Shown piece by piece: positions 16,672 to 25,001 of a DNA stretch of 64,000 bases. The notes beneath the pieces are model-generated. The model was not told the origin of the DNA. It was given only the letters and a program-made list of their open reading frames with translations, and did no database searches. The DNA comes from Flavobacterium acetivorans (GTDB lineage Bacteria > Bacteroidota > Bacteroidia > Flavobacteriales > Flavobacteriaceae). The number at the start of each line of letters is the position of its first letter. The stretch's first letter is position 1. The stretch spans positions 868,001 through 932,000 of the forward strand of contig NZ_CP087132.1 in NCBI RefSeq assembly GCF_020911885.1, written 5' to 3'. A program made the translations under genes and the position numbers.

Positions 16672-17790
16672 ATGGATAAACTCAAATTCTTATTGCTGCC
16701 TTTCTTTTTTTTAAATTGCCAAGCACAACCCAATCCAAATGACATCCCTCTTCAAGAGGAGTTAAAGAACTATAAACTAGAAACCGTCGCTAACGGAATT
16801 CCTATTCCTTGGGGAATGGCCTGGACTCCAGATGGCAGCCTATTAGTCACTGAAAAAAGTGGTTTACTATACCGTATCAAAAACGGTCGAAAAGCACAAA
16901 TAAAAAACGTGCCTGAAGTTTATAATCAGGGACAAGGCGGTTTACTTGACATTGCCTTACATCCCAATTATACTAAAAACGGCTGGATTTACCTGACACT
17001 AGCCTCCAGCGAAGGCACGGGCAAAGGCGGCAACACTCGACTCATTCGCGCCCAACTCAAAAATGAAAGCCTGATCAATATTCAATCACTTTATAAATGC
17101 TCACCCAACACTACTAAAGGCCAGCATTTTGGTTCCCGAATCGTTTTTGACAATGCCGGATATTTGTATTTTTCGGCAGGAGAACGCGGAGATCATTTTA
17201 TTAATCCACAAGACATCAGCAGGGACAATGGGAAAATATACCGCCTTAATGATGACGGAAGCATTCCAAAAGACAATCCATTTGTAGGAAAGCAAGGCAG
17301 TAAAGAAGCAATTTATTCCTATGGACACCGCAACCCTCAAGGTTTAGCCAAAAATCCGTTTACGGGTGCTATTTGGGAACACGAACATGGACCCAAAGGA
17401 GGCGATGAAATCAACATCATAAAAAAAGGAGCCAATTATGGCTGGCCTATTGTTACCTATGGAATCGATTATGACGGCAGTGACATCAGTACTAAAACAG
17501 AAAAAAAAGGGATTGAAAATCCAATCTATTATTGGGTGCCCTCAATTGCCCCAAGCGGAATGGCATTTGTAACCTCTGACCGGTATCCTGATTGGAAAGG
17601 ACATTTACTTGTGGGCTCCTTAAAATTCCAATATCTGGAACTGCTAAAATTAAACGGAAATAAAATCATTGGAAGACAAAAAATAGCTACAGATATTGGG
17701 CGCTTGCGCAATGTCGCTCAAGGTCCGGATGGCTATATTTATCTGGCTGTGGAGAACAAAGGAATTTTAAAAATAGTCCCTAATAAATAG
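16672..17790 (+). CDS. PQQ-dependent sugar dehydrogenase, secreted (soluble aldose dehydrogenase family)
   Basis: 372 residues; signal peptide with lipobox-like FFFLNC (Cys near 16). A six-bladed beta-propeller of the sGDH/YliI type is evident: GIPIPWGMAWTPDGSLLVTEKSG, QGQGGLLDIALHPNY, the catalytic-His strand GQHFGSRIVFD near residue 150, IYSYGHRNPQGLA, WEHEHGPKGGDEINI, and PIYYWVPSIAPSGMAF. It should oxidise aldoses with PQQ in the periplasm. No PQQ biosynthesis genes are in the window, so the cofactor may be made elsewhere or scavenged. It is separated from the peroxidase by a terminator. Confidence 0.9.
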   Translation: MDKLKFLLLPFFFLNCQAQPNPNDIPLQEELKNYKLETVANGIPIPWGMAWTPDGSLLVTEKSGLLYRIKNGRKAQIKNVPEVYNQGQGGLLDIALHPNYTKNGWIYLTLASSEGTGKGGNTRLIRAQLKNESLINIQSLYKCSPNTTKGQHFGSRIVFDNAGYLYFSAGERGDHFINPQDISRDNGKIYRLNDDGSIPKDNPFVGKQGSKEAIYSYGHRNPQGLAKNPFTGAIWEHEHGPKGGDEINIIKKGANYGWPIVTYGIDYDGSDISTKTEKKGIENPIYYWVPSIAPSGMAFVTSDRYPDWKGHLLVGSLKFQYLELLKLNGNKIIGRQKIATDIGRLRNVAQGPDGYIYLAVENKGILKIVPNK

Positions 17791-17836
17791 ATGTTAAGAA
17801 TACTATACTAATAAATCTCTCGTTCATTAAAAGCTT

Positions 17837-17844
17837 TACCTTTG
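17837..17844 (+). promoter_or_regulatory. -7 box (TACCTTTG) for the gene at 17867
   Basis: Exact TAnnTTTG match, 22 bases before the ATG. No TTG at the usual distance upstream. Confidence 0.5.
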
Positions 17845-17866
17845 TATTAAATCGAAGATTATTTTT

Positions 17867-18904
17867 ATGAAAAATTCCGCAATCGCCTTCATTATATGTA
17901 TCACTTTATTTAGCATTTCCAGTTGTAACAAAGGCAAAGCTGCAGACGATGTAAACTCAAAAAAACAACCAGAAACAGAAACGGCTGTAAGCCCTAATGT
18001 TGTAAATAAAAAAGCAGTTACCACAATCGACACAGCCGATTACAACAAAAGAATGTTACATCTCAGTAATAAAGACACTACTGGCAGATGGCCTGTCAAA
18101 ACTCCATATCCGCTTAACGGCGCAATATTGCCTTATCATAGAATTATAGCCTATTACGGTAATCTTTATTCTAAAAGAATGGGGATTCTAGGAGAACTTC
18201 CAAGAGCAGAGATGATTCAAAAATTACAGGGCGAAGTGGCAAAGTGGCAAGCCGCAGATTCTACCATGAAGGCTATTCCCGCTTTGCACTATATCGCAGT
18301 AACTGCCCAAGGTGCACCCGGAAAAGATAATATGCACCGCATGCGCATGCCTTTTAAACAAATAGACACTATTTTAGACTGGGCAAAACCTATTGATGCT
18401 TTAGTATTTCTGGATATCCAAGTGGGACATAGCTCCCTAAAAACCGAAGTTAGCGAACTTGAAAAATATTTAAAATTACCTCAGGTTCACTTAGGAATCG
18501 ATCCTGAATTTTCATTGAAAAATGGAGAAGTTCCTGGCACTAAAATTGGCAGTTTTACCGCTGATGATGTCAATGACGCTATTGATATTCTCGCAAAAAT
18601 TGTCCGTGAAAATAAGTTGGCACCTAAAGTACTTGTGATACATCGCTTTACCCAAGGTATGCTCACCAATTACAAAAAAATAAAAACAGTTCCAGAAGTA
18701 CAAGTTGTGATTGATATGGATGGTTTTGGCAGTAAAATTCTAAAAAGATCGACTTATTTAAGTTACATCTATAGAGAGCCAATTCAGTTTACAGGCTTTA
18801 AATTATTTTATAAAAATGATACTAAAAACAACCCAAACGGCCTGTACACTCCAGAGGAACTTCTGAAATTTACTCCAAAACCCGTTTACATTCAATACCA
18901 ATAA
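17867..18904 (+). CDS. Conserved lipoprotein of unknown function
   Basis: 345 residues. Lipoprotein signal LFSISSC (Cys about 20), a polar linker, then a globular domain of about 280 residues. Recognisable blocks include YYGNLYSKRMGILGELP, HYIAVTAQGAPGKDNMHRMR, ALVFLDIQVGHSSLKTEV, VHLGIDPEFSL, VLVIHRFTQGML, VVIDMDGFGSK and FTGFKLFYKNDT, ending KPVYIQYQ. The alternation of hydrophobic strands ending in acidic residues (FLDIQ, GIDPEF, VIDMDG) suggests a TIM-barrel, glycosidase-like fold (inference). Close relatives occur in other phyla, including Actinobacteria, from memory. It lies 25 bases before a polysaccharide deacetylase and likely shares its operon, so a cell-envelope glycan role is reasonable. 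Confidence 0.75.
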   Translation: MKNSAIAFIICITLFSISSCNKGKAADDVNSKKQPETETAVSPNVVNKKAVTTIDTADYNKRMLHLSNKDTTGRWPVKTPYPLNGAILPYHRIIAYYGNLYSKRMGILGELPRAEMIQKLQGEVAKWQAADSTMKAIPALHYIAVTAQGAPGKDNMHRMRMPFKQIDTILDWAKPIDALVFLDIQVGHSSLKTEVSELEKYLKLPQVHLGIDPEFSLKNGEVPGTKIGSFTADDVNDAIDILAKIVRENKLAPKVLVIHRFTQGMLTNYKKIKTVPEVQVVIDMDGFGSKILKRSTYLSYIYREPIQFTGFKLFYKNDTKNNPNGLYTPEELLKFTPKPVYIQYQ

Positions 18905-18929
18905 ATTGGGAAATCTTAAAATTTGAAGT

Positions 18930-19775
18930 ATGAAAAAATCTGTATTTTTCTTTTTTATTTGTATTTCTCTAGTTCTTAGTTGCCAAAAAAAAGAAGCCGA
19001 AATCAACAAGGACATTTCCAAAGTATCTTCCATTAGCAAGAAAAAAATGGAAGCTAAGTTATTGATGGCTAATTCAGCCACCATACTATCCAAAAAAGAA
19101 GTTCCGGTATTATGCTACCACCGCATCCGGAAAATTCTACCCGGAGACAGTAGCGACATGAAAACCTATTCCGTTACTCCAGAGGCTTTTGCCGAACAAA
19201 TGAAAGCCTTGCATGATAATGGCTATCAAACCATCTTGCCGGACCAACTCTATGATTATTTGGTTTATGATACACCATTGCCTACTAAGCCTGTCATGAT
19301 TACATTTGACGATACCCGTGAGGAACAATTCACCATAGGAGCTACAGAAATGAAAAAACAAGGTTTAAAAGGAGTCTTTTTTATAATGACTGTCTCCATT
19401 AACCGTCCTAACTATATGACAAAAGATCAAATTAAAAGTTTAGCTGATAATGGACATGTGATAGCAGCTCATACTTGGGATCACCACATGGTCACTAAAT
19501 ATTCAGATGAGGATTGGAATACCCAATTGCTAAAACCTAAAAAGAAACTGGAAGAAATCATTGGTAAACCGGTGCCATATTTCGCTTATCCTTTTGGATT
19601 ATGGGACAAAGAAGCTATTCCTGAGGTAAAAAAAGCCGGTTATAAAATGGCATATATCCTTTCTGCCAAAAGAGATTCGATTGATCCGCTTTATACTATT
19701 AGACGCATTATAGTCCCTGGAGGCTGGTCAGCTGAATCACTTTTAAAAAATATGGAAAGTAGTTTTAAAAATTAG
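18930..19775 (+). CDS. Polysaccharide deacetylase (NodB-domain, CE4) lipoprotein
   Basis: 281 residues. Lipoprotein signal CISLVLSC (Cys near 18), then a NodB domain over about 110-270. Motif 1 is TFDD (residues 125-128, catalytic base Asp and metal Asp), motif 2 is HTWDH (181-185, the two metal His), and motif 3 is PYFAYPFG. It should remove N- or O-acetyl groups from a surface or cell-wall polysaccharide, acting from the periplasmic side. The catalytic set appears complete. It follows the unknown lipoprotein closely and ends in a strong shared terminator. Confidence 0.9.
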   Translation: MKKSVFFFFICISLVLSCQKKEAEINKDISKVSSISKKKMEAKLLMANSATILSKKEVPVLCYHRIRKILPGDSSDMKTYSVTPEAFAEQMKALHDNGYQTILPDQLYDYLVYDTPLPTKPVMITFDDTREEQFTIGATEMKKQGLKGVFFIMTVSINRPNYMTKDQIKSLADNGHVIAAHTWDHHMVTKYSDEDWNTQLLKPKKKLEEIIGKPVPYFAYPFGLWDKEAIPEVKKAGYKMAYILSAKRDSIDPLYTIRRIIVPGGWSAESLLKNMESSFKN

Positions 19776-19801
19776 TAGCAAAGCTGACTTCATAAAAAAA
19801 T

Positions 19802-19841
19802 AGCCCTGTTTTATCATTCTCGAATAAAACAGGGCTTTTTT
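19802..19841. terminator. Bidirectional terminator between convergent genes
   Basis: Thirteen-base perfect arms AGCCCTGTTTTAT and ATAAAACAGGGCT around a 9-base loop, with A run before and T run after. It serves the deacetylase gene on plus and the EnvC-like gene on minus. Confidence 0.92.
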
Positions 19842-19861
19842 ATTATAACAACAAAAACAGC

Positions 19862-21151
19862 TTATCTATTAGACAACCAAGCTTTTGGATCAGTATAAGT
19901 TGTATTCTGTGAAAGTAAAAACTTAAGTACTGTTTTACCCGTTTCACTACTGGTTCTTATTCTACCTAAACTTTGTTTTTCATTCACTTTATCCCCTTTA
20001 CTTACAGATACTGAGCTCAAGTTTTGATAAACCGTAAAATAATCTCCGTGTTGGACTACCACTGCTTTATTTATTGGAGATAAAACAATAACACTGGTCA
20101 CTTCTCCTCCAAAAACCGCTCTTGCCATGGCGCCATCATTGGTGGTAATTTCTAATCCACTGTTATTGATCACCAAAGTACTGTATACAGGATGCGCCTG
20201 GCTACCATAACCCAGTGAAACAAATCCTTTTTCTACAGGCCAAGGTAATCGTCCTTTATTCGCTCTAAAACTATCAGCGATTAGTTTAGATTCTGGTGTC
20301 AATTCTATTCTGGAAGAAGAAACGGGTGCTTTGGCTGCCGCTGCCGCAACTTCTTTAGGACTTGCTTTAGAATTATTAGCTAAGGCTTTTGCTTTCGCTC
20401 TTTCTAAAGCCGCTTTTCTATTTGCTTCAGCAATCGCTTCACGTATTAAACGATCAATTTGTTTTTCAATTGTTTTCGCTTCTCTTTGCTTCTTTCTAAT
20501 GTCAGATACAATTCGGTTTTTATCTTTCTTAATTGCATTGACTAGCTTTTCTTGCTCTTTCTTCTCTACTTCAAGAGCTGCTCTTTCTTTTTTATTTTCG
20601 GCCAATAGTTTTTGTTTGGCTACTTTTTGAACGTTTAATTTATCATTGTAAGCTGCCAATTCAGTAGACTTACCCTTGATTTCTTCTCCTTGATTTTTTC
20701 TAAAACTAGTATATTGTTTAAGATATTGCGCTCTTTTATAAGCCTGCAAAAAATTCTCCGATGACAATATGAACATCGCCCTACTTTGTTCAGAACGGCT
20801 TTTATATGATTTTACTATCATCTTAGCATAATCTTCTTTAAGAACCTCTAATTCTCTATTAAGTTTATTGATTGCCAACTGATTGATGTACATGTCATTT
20901 GCCAAAAGTTTGGTTTGTCTTTCGGTTGTATTAATCAGGATTTCTTTCAGTCTTATTTTGTTTTTTTGAATCGTGTAAATATTCACCGCTGATTTTTCCT
21001 TTGATTTCACAGACTGCAATAACTTTTCGTTATCTCTTATTTCCTGTTGAATCTGGGCTTTTCGCTGTTCTAGCTTTTCTTGTTGAGAAGACTGACTCCA
21101 CATAACTGAAGTCATGCATAAAAATAGTAGGCTTAGGAGAAATTTTGGCAT
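19862..21151 (-). CDS. EnvC-like murein hydrolase activator (degenerate M23/LytM domain)
   Basis: 429 residues. Signal peptide (ending MTSVMWSQ), then about 230 residues of heptad-rich coiled coil (QQEKLEQRKAQIQQEIRDNE onward), an Ala/Lys-rich linker, and a C-terminal LytM domain near 300-425. The metal site of active M23 peptidases is missing: the first His/Asp pair reads NNSGLEI and the HxH reads YQN in HGDYFTVYQNL. EnvC proteins are inactive in this way and instead activate amidases at the septum. Here it sits upstream of nothing on minus but downstream of DUF4292 and the TPR gene, a usual Flavobacterial arrangement. Confidence 0.88.
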   Translation of the reverse strand: MPKFLLSLLFLCMTSVMWSQSSQQEKLEQRKAQIQQEIRDNEKLLQSVKSKEKSAVNIYTIQKNKIRLKEILINTTERQTKLLANDMYINQLAINKLNRELEVLKEDYAKMIVKSYKSRSEQSRAMFILSSENFLQAYKRAQYLKQYTSFRKNQGEEIKGKSTELAAYNDKLNVQKVAKQKLLAENKKERAALEVEKKEQEKLVNAIKKDKNRIVSDIRKKQREAKTIEKQIDRLIREAIAEANRKAALERAKAKALANNSKASPKEVAAAAAKAPVSSSRIELTPESKLIADSFRANKGRLPWPVEKGFVSLGYGSQAHPVYSTLVINNSGLEITTNDGAMARAVFGGEVTSVIVLSPINKAVVVQHGDYFTVYQNLSSVSVSKGDKVNEKQSLGRIRTSSETGKTVLKFLLSQNTTYTDPKAWLSNR

Positions 21152-21176
21152 CTTAAAAAAATGTTTTTTTGCAAAT

Positions 21177-21950
21177 TTACTTAATTATAACTCTTTTGTA
21201 CCCATTTGGTACACTATATGGAAAAGAAAGTTCTTCATTGAAAGAAATAGTGTTATAATCTAAATTGATTTCTGTTTTTCCTTTCTTTTGATAGGTGTTT
21301 ATCATAACACTTGTGGGGATAACAACTTCGTTAAATACTTTATTGTTAGCATAAGCCACTTGAATCATTCTACCCTCGGCCGTTTGGGTTATTTCCTGCT
21401 TTTTTATACTGAAATTATCCGAATCTAAATAGAAGGTTTTTTTGGTATTCTCATTATCTACATCATCCAATCGGTACAAATGTTCTACTAAGGATTCTGT
21501 GTATTTTCCTTCCTTCAAATCGTCCAAGGCCTCACCAACTAATAGGTTTTGGATTTTATTATAATCCAAATCAGTACCTAACCATTGACTTAAAGAACTG
21601 AAATCTCCTTCAAAATAAGTGCCTTTTATTTTTTCATAATAGCCCACTGCAGTAGGAGTTATGGAAGCTTTGGCCATGGTGATTCCCAAAAAACGGATGC
21701 TTACCAATATTTGCTCGTCCTTCTTTATTTTTATCTCAGCGGTAACATTTTGTGTTTGCTTGTCATCGGCATATCTCGCATCGGCTTTAATGTATAATGT
21801 AGAAAAATCATTTTTATTGTTGTAATGATTTTCTATTATTTTCTTTGCCTTCATATAAGTCACCGGAGTAGTTGCTGAGGCTACTACTGCCTTTGATTTA
21901 CAGGAAACCATAATAATGACTACTAATAGTCCTGCTAAACATTTTTTCAT
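21177..21950 (-). CDS. DUF4292 domain lipoprotein
   Basis: 257 residues with lipoprotein signal LLVVIIMVSC (Cys 17). The body fits DUF4292, a LolA/LolB-like open beta-barrel family (ARYADDKQTQNVTAEIKIKK; ILVSIRFLGITMAKASITPT; GYYEKIKGTYFEGDF; IPTSVMINTY). It may handle lipid or lipoprotein at the envelope (inference from fold resemblance). It lies 25 bases before the EnvC-like gene and 7 bases after the TPR gene, forming an operon that links tetratricopeptide, LolB-like and septal functions. Confidence 0.8.
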   Translation of the reverse strand: MKKCLAGLLVVIIMVSCKSKAVVASATTPVTYMKAKKIIENHYNNKNDFSTLYIKADARYADDKQTQNVTAEIKIKKDEQILVSIRFLGITMAKASITPTAVGYYEKIKGTYFEGDFSSLSQWLGTDLDYNKIQNLLVGEALDDLKEGKYTESLVEHLYRLDDVDNENTKKTFYLDSDNFSIKKQEITQTAEGRMIQVAYANNKVFNEVVIPTSVMINTYQKKGKTEINLDYNTISFNEELSFPYSVPNGYKRVIIK

Positions 21951-21957
21951 TTAAATT

Positions 21958-23304
21958 TTATTTTTTTAATAATTGATTGGCTTTAGAAAAATAAAACTCT
22001 TTTTTCTTTACATCTCCCAAACCATTAAAGGCTTCTCCCAGTTGAATATTGAAATTTATTTCCAATGTTTTATCGTCAACCAGATAATCCAATCCCATTT
22101 CTAATATGTCTTTCGCTTTTTTAAATTGCTTCAACTGATTGTAAGCCAATCCTGAATAATAATAAAACTGCGGCTGAGTTGGGAATAAATCTACCATATT
22201 GATTGCTCTTTTGCTTAGCAATTCAAATTGTTGTGTTTCGGCATAGGCCTGAAACAATAGCAAATTGGTTTCGATATCGGTCTCAGTACTTTTTGAAATC
22301 GCTTTGTCATAATACCCAATCGCTCTATCCCATTGTTTCTTATTGTGATAAAACTTCCCTATTTCTTTGGCCACATTCACTTCTGGATCATTATCAAAAT
22401 AACTAACCGCCTTTTCTAAATCGGCTGTGAATTGAGGGTTTTTATTAGTGAAAATCAAAAACTCATTCAAGATTCGGTGTTTTATTTTAGAATCTATTTT
22501 ACTGCTTGCCAAAGCTATATTCATTGCTTTTACCGCTTTTTCTCCGTCATTATTTTCTAAATGACTTTTAAATAAACTCAGCTGCGCCCATTCAGAAGTA
22601 GGAATTGCCGTTTCCAGTTTTCGTACCGTTTCCAGCATTTTATCGGTTTCATTATTTTTAGAGTACCAATAAATCAGAGAAATATAATTCGATTCCTCTT
22701 TGGGATTATTCTTTATTTGCTCTAATAAATTAGCTATTTCTACATTTTGATATTTTCCTTGAGACAAAATTTGAGTCTTGTAGGATTCCCTGCGTTCTGA
22801 TTTTCCAAACGTAGCATTGAGTTCGTTAATCAGTTCTAATGCCTTGTCAAACTGACTCGTACTCATGTAAAGTGAGGCCAAATCTTCTTTGAATCTGGGG
22901 TCAAATTCGATCAGCTTTTGAATGGTAATAATACCGCGATTGAAATCCTTTGTGGCATAATCCACGTCGTACAAGCCTATCCAAAACCATTTGTTAGTAG
23001 GATCAATTTTTGTGGCTTTTTCAAAAGAAATATAGGCATTTTTATAGTCTTTGGAAGCCAAATAATTTTTCCCTAATTCGAAATGAACCGTTGCATTTTC
23101 CGGTTCTATGGCCAAACATTTTTCTAAAGCCAAAATCGCTTTATCATAGTTTTCAATTCCTTTTTGTTTAAGTGACTCGTAAAAAAATTCCTGAAATTTA
23201 TCCGTATTCAGCTTTATGTCTTCCGGCTCGGTTTGTGCCCATAGCAAAGCTGAATTGCTTAGCAAAACCGAGAATAGAATTAATAATGCTGAAACCTTTT
23301 TCAT
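21958..23304 (-). CDS. Tetratricopeptide repeat protein, secreted
   Basis: 448 residues from the ATG at 23304, chosen because MKKVSALLILFSVLLSNSALLWAQ is a perfect signal peptide; a longer frame (to 23424) would overlap the nucleotidyltransferase gene. TPR units are evident throughout, for example NYDKAILALEKCLAIEPENA, DYKNAYISFEKATKIDPTN, QWDRAIGYYDKAISKS and QFKKAKDILEMGLDYL. It likely serves as a periplasmic or outer-membrane assembly scaffold. It is first in the operon TPR-DUF4292-EnvC, with the nucleotidyltransferase gene 49 bases upstream. Confidence 0.85.
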   Translation of the reverse strand: MKKVSALLILFSVLLSNSALLWAQTEPEDIKLNTDKFQEFFYESLKQKGIENYDKAILALEKCLAIEPENATVHFELGKNYLASKDYKNAYISFEKATKIDPTNKWFWIGLYDVDYATKDFNRGIITIQKLIEFDPRFKEDLASLYMSTSQFDKALELINELNATFGKSERRESYKTQILSQGKYQNVEIANLLEQIKNNPKEESNYISLIYWYSKNNETDKMLETVRKLETAIPTSEWAQLSLFKSHLENNDGEKAVKAMNIALASSKIDSKIKHRILNEFLIFTNKNPQFTADLEKAVSYFDNDPEVNVAKEIGKFYHNKKQWDRAIGYYDKAISKSTETDIETNLLLFQAYAETQQFELLSKRAINMVDLFPTQPQFYYYSGLAYNQLKQFKKAKDILEMGLDYLVDDKTLEINFNIQLGEAFNGLGDVKKKEFYFSKANQLLKK

Positions 23305-23353
23305 TGTCTTTTTATAAAATTCAAAAACCTTACCGGAAATTGAAATCAAATAA

Positions 23354-24364
23354 TTATTCCAATACCGAATAATCCCCAATGCTGATACTGGTGAAATTAC
23401 CGTCAAAACTCGCATGGTTACCAATCATGGCATTGTCTAAATTAGCATTTTTTATGTGGGCATGTGTTTGAACCAAGCTGTTTTTTATCGTACTATCTAC
23501 CACATGACATCCTTTGCCTAAAGAAACATTTGGTCCAACCGTTGCATTGATCAACACCACATCTTCTCCAATATAACAAGGTGGGATGATAGTTGCATTT
23601 TCTAGTTTCACGCTGGGCGCAACAAGATTTACACCATCATTGTGTAAGAAGTTCAACATTCTGGAATTAGTTTCCACAGTTACATCTTTGTTCCCGCAAT
23701 CCATCCAAGCACTTACTTCACCTGTTTTAAATATTTTTCCATTTGCCATCATGTTTTTGATCCCATCATTAATTTGGTATTCACCACCATTTTGGATATT
23801 ATTATCTAAAACATTTTGCAATTCATCTTTTAATACCGCAATATCTTTAAAATAGTAAATCCCGATAACGGCCAAATCACTCACAAATTCCTGTGGTTTT
23901 TCTACCAATTCGATAATCTCACTATTTTCGTTCAATTTCACAACTCCAAAAGCCTCTGGGTTTTCAATTTGTTTTACCCAAATTACCGAATCAGCAGCGG
24001 GATCTAATTCAAAATCAGCTCTAATTAAAGTATCTGCGTAAGCAATTACGGCTGGTCCAGAAAGTGAATCTTTGGCACACATAATGGCGTGGCCTGTTCC
24101 AAGAGCTTCATTTTGATAATAAATGGTTCCTTTGGCTCCTAATTTTTCAGCAATGGCAATTAAATCCTGTTCTACTTTTTCTCCAAAACTTTCATGGATA
24201 ATAAAAGCTATTTCTTCAATATCTTGATTTAAAACAGCTGCAATATCTTCTACTAATCGGTGTACAATTGGTTTTCCTGCAACCGGAATTAATGGCTTAG
24301 GAATAGTTAATGTATGTGGACGTAGACGCGAACCGCGTCCTGCCATTGGTACAATTATTTTCAT
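23354..24364 (-). CDS. Sugar-phosphate nucleotidyltransferase with left-handed beta-helix tail
   Basis: 336 residues from the ATG at 24364, because MKIIVPMAGRGSRLRPHT is the canonical start of the family; the longer frame runs into a repeat. The NTP-transferase domain shows GRGSRLRPHTLTIPKPLIPV and AYADTLIRADF, and the C-terminal 80 residues show hexapeptide spacing (KLENATIIPPCYIGEDVVLINATVGPNVSLGKG). Such proteins make NDP-sugars such as dTDP-glucose or UDP-GlcNAc; the exact substrate is undecided. It lies between dut and the TPR gene. Confidence 0.88.
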   Translation of the reverse strand: MKIIVPMAGRGSRLRPHTLTIPKPLIPVAGKPIVHRLVEDIAAVLNQDIEEIAFIIHESFGEKVEQDLIAIAEKLGAKGTIYYQNEALGTGHAIMCAKDSLSGPAVIAYADTLIRADFELDPAADSVIWVKQIENPEAFGVVKLNENSEIIELVEKPQEFVSDLAVIGIYYFKDIAVLKDELQNVLDNNIQNGGEYQINDGIKNMMANGKIFKTGEVSAWMDCGNKDVTVETNSRMLNFLHNDGVNLVAPSVKLENATIIPPCYIGEDVVLINATVGPNVSLGKGCHVVDSTIKNSLVQTHAHIKNANLDNAMIGNHASFDGNFTSISIGDYSVLE

Positions 24365-24379
24365 TAAATATTTTTTTAA

Positions 24380-24437
24380 ACGCAAAGTTCACGAAGTCCT
24401 TCGACAAGCTCAGGATGACACGCAAAGTTCACGAAGT
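24380..24437. repeat. 18-bp direct repeat flanking a 22-bp spacer
   Basis: ACGCAAAGTTCACGAAGT occurs at 24380-24397 and again, identical, at 24420-24437. The 22 bases between begin CCTTCGACAAGCTCAGG, a short word I have seen often in Bacteroidota intergenic regions (memory, unverified). Confidence 0.9.
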
Positions 24438-24495
24438 TTATTTATTTCTATTTTTTTTAATAGTAAAACTGAATACTGATCACTGTAAACTGCTA

Positions 24496-24930
24496 TTATT
24501 TCACTCCTGTGCTACCAAATCCGCCTTCGCCTCTTGATGTTTCCGTTAATTCCTGAACTTCAATCCAGTCTGCACGTTCGTGTTTTGCAATAATCAATTG
24601 GGCAATACGTTCCCCGTTTTGAATCACAAAATCCTGATTGGATAAATTTACTAAAATCACGCCTATTTCCCCGCGATAATCGGCATCAATAGTTCCGGGA
24701 CTGTTTAAGACCGTTATTCCGTTTTTGAAAGCCAGTCCGCTTCTTGGTCTTACTTGCGCTTCATAACCTATGGGCAATTCCATAAAAAGACCTGTTTTTA
24801 CAATGGTTCTTTCTAAAGGCTGTAATGTTATCGATTCGGTAAGATTGGCTCTTAAATCCATTCCAGCCGAAGCTATGGTTTCATAGTTAGGCAAAGCATG
24901 TTGTGATTTATTGATAATGTTTATGTTCAT
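24496..24930 (-). CDS. dut: dUTP diphosphatase
   Basis: 144 residues, the normal size for a trimeric dUTPase. The five motifs appear in order: [29 protein letters not shown] with the catalytic Asp, GERIAQLII, and the C-terminal P-loop-like [10 protein letters not shown]. It hydrolyses dUTP to dUMP and PPi, keeping uracil out of DNA and feeding thymidylate synthesis. Downstream lies a 131-base gap filled with short repeats; upstream is the flippase gene with a palindrome at its end. Confidence 0.97.
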   Translation of the reverse strand: MNINIINKSQHALPNYETIASAGMDLRANLTESITLQPLERTIVKTGLFMELPIGYEAQVRPRSGLAFKNGITVLNSPGTIDADYRGEIGVILVNLSNQDFVIQNGERIAQLIIAKHERADWIEVQELTETSRGEGGFGSTGVK

Positions 24931-24973
24931 TTTGTGTTTTTTATGATAAATTGGGAATCAGTCATGACATCTG

Positions 24974-25001
24974 GTAGGGACAAGTCACGACTTGTCCCTA
25001 C
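24974..25001. repeat. Perfect 13-bp inverted repeat overlapping the flippase stop
   Basis: GTAGGGACAAGTC (24974-24986), loop AC, GACTTGTCCCTAC (24989-25001). The flippase stop codon TAG (minus, 24998-25000) is made by this element. Confidence 0.93.

Noticed and set aside
23305..23424. Longer start of the TPR gene
   Set aside because: Would overlap the nucleotidyltransferase gene and hide a clear signal peptide at 23304.
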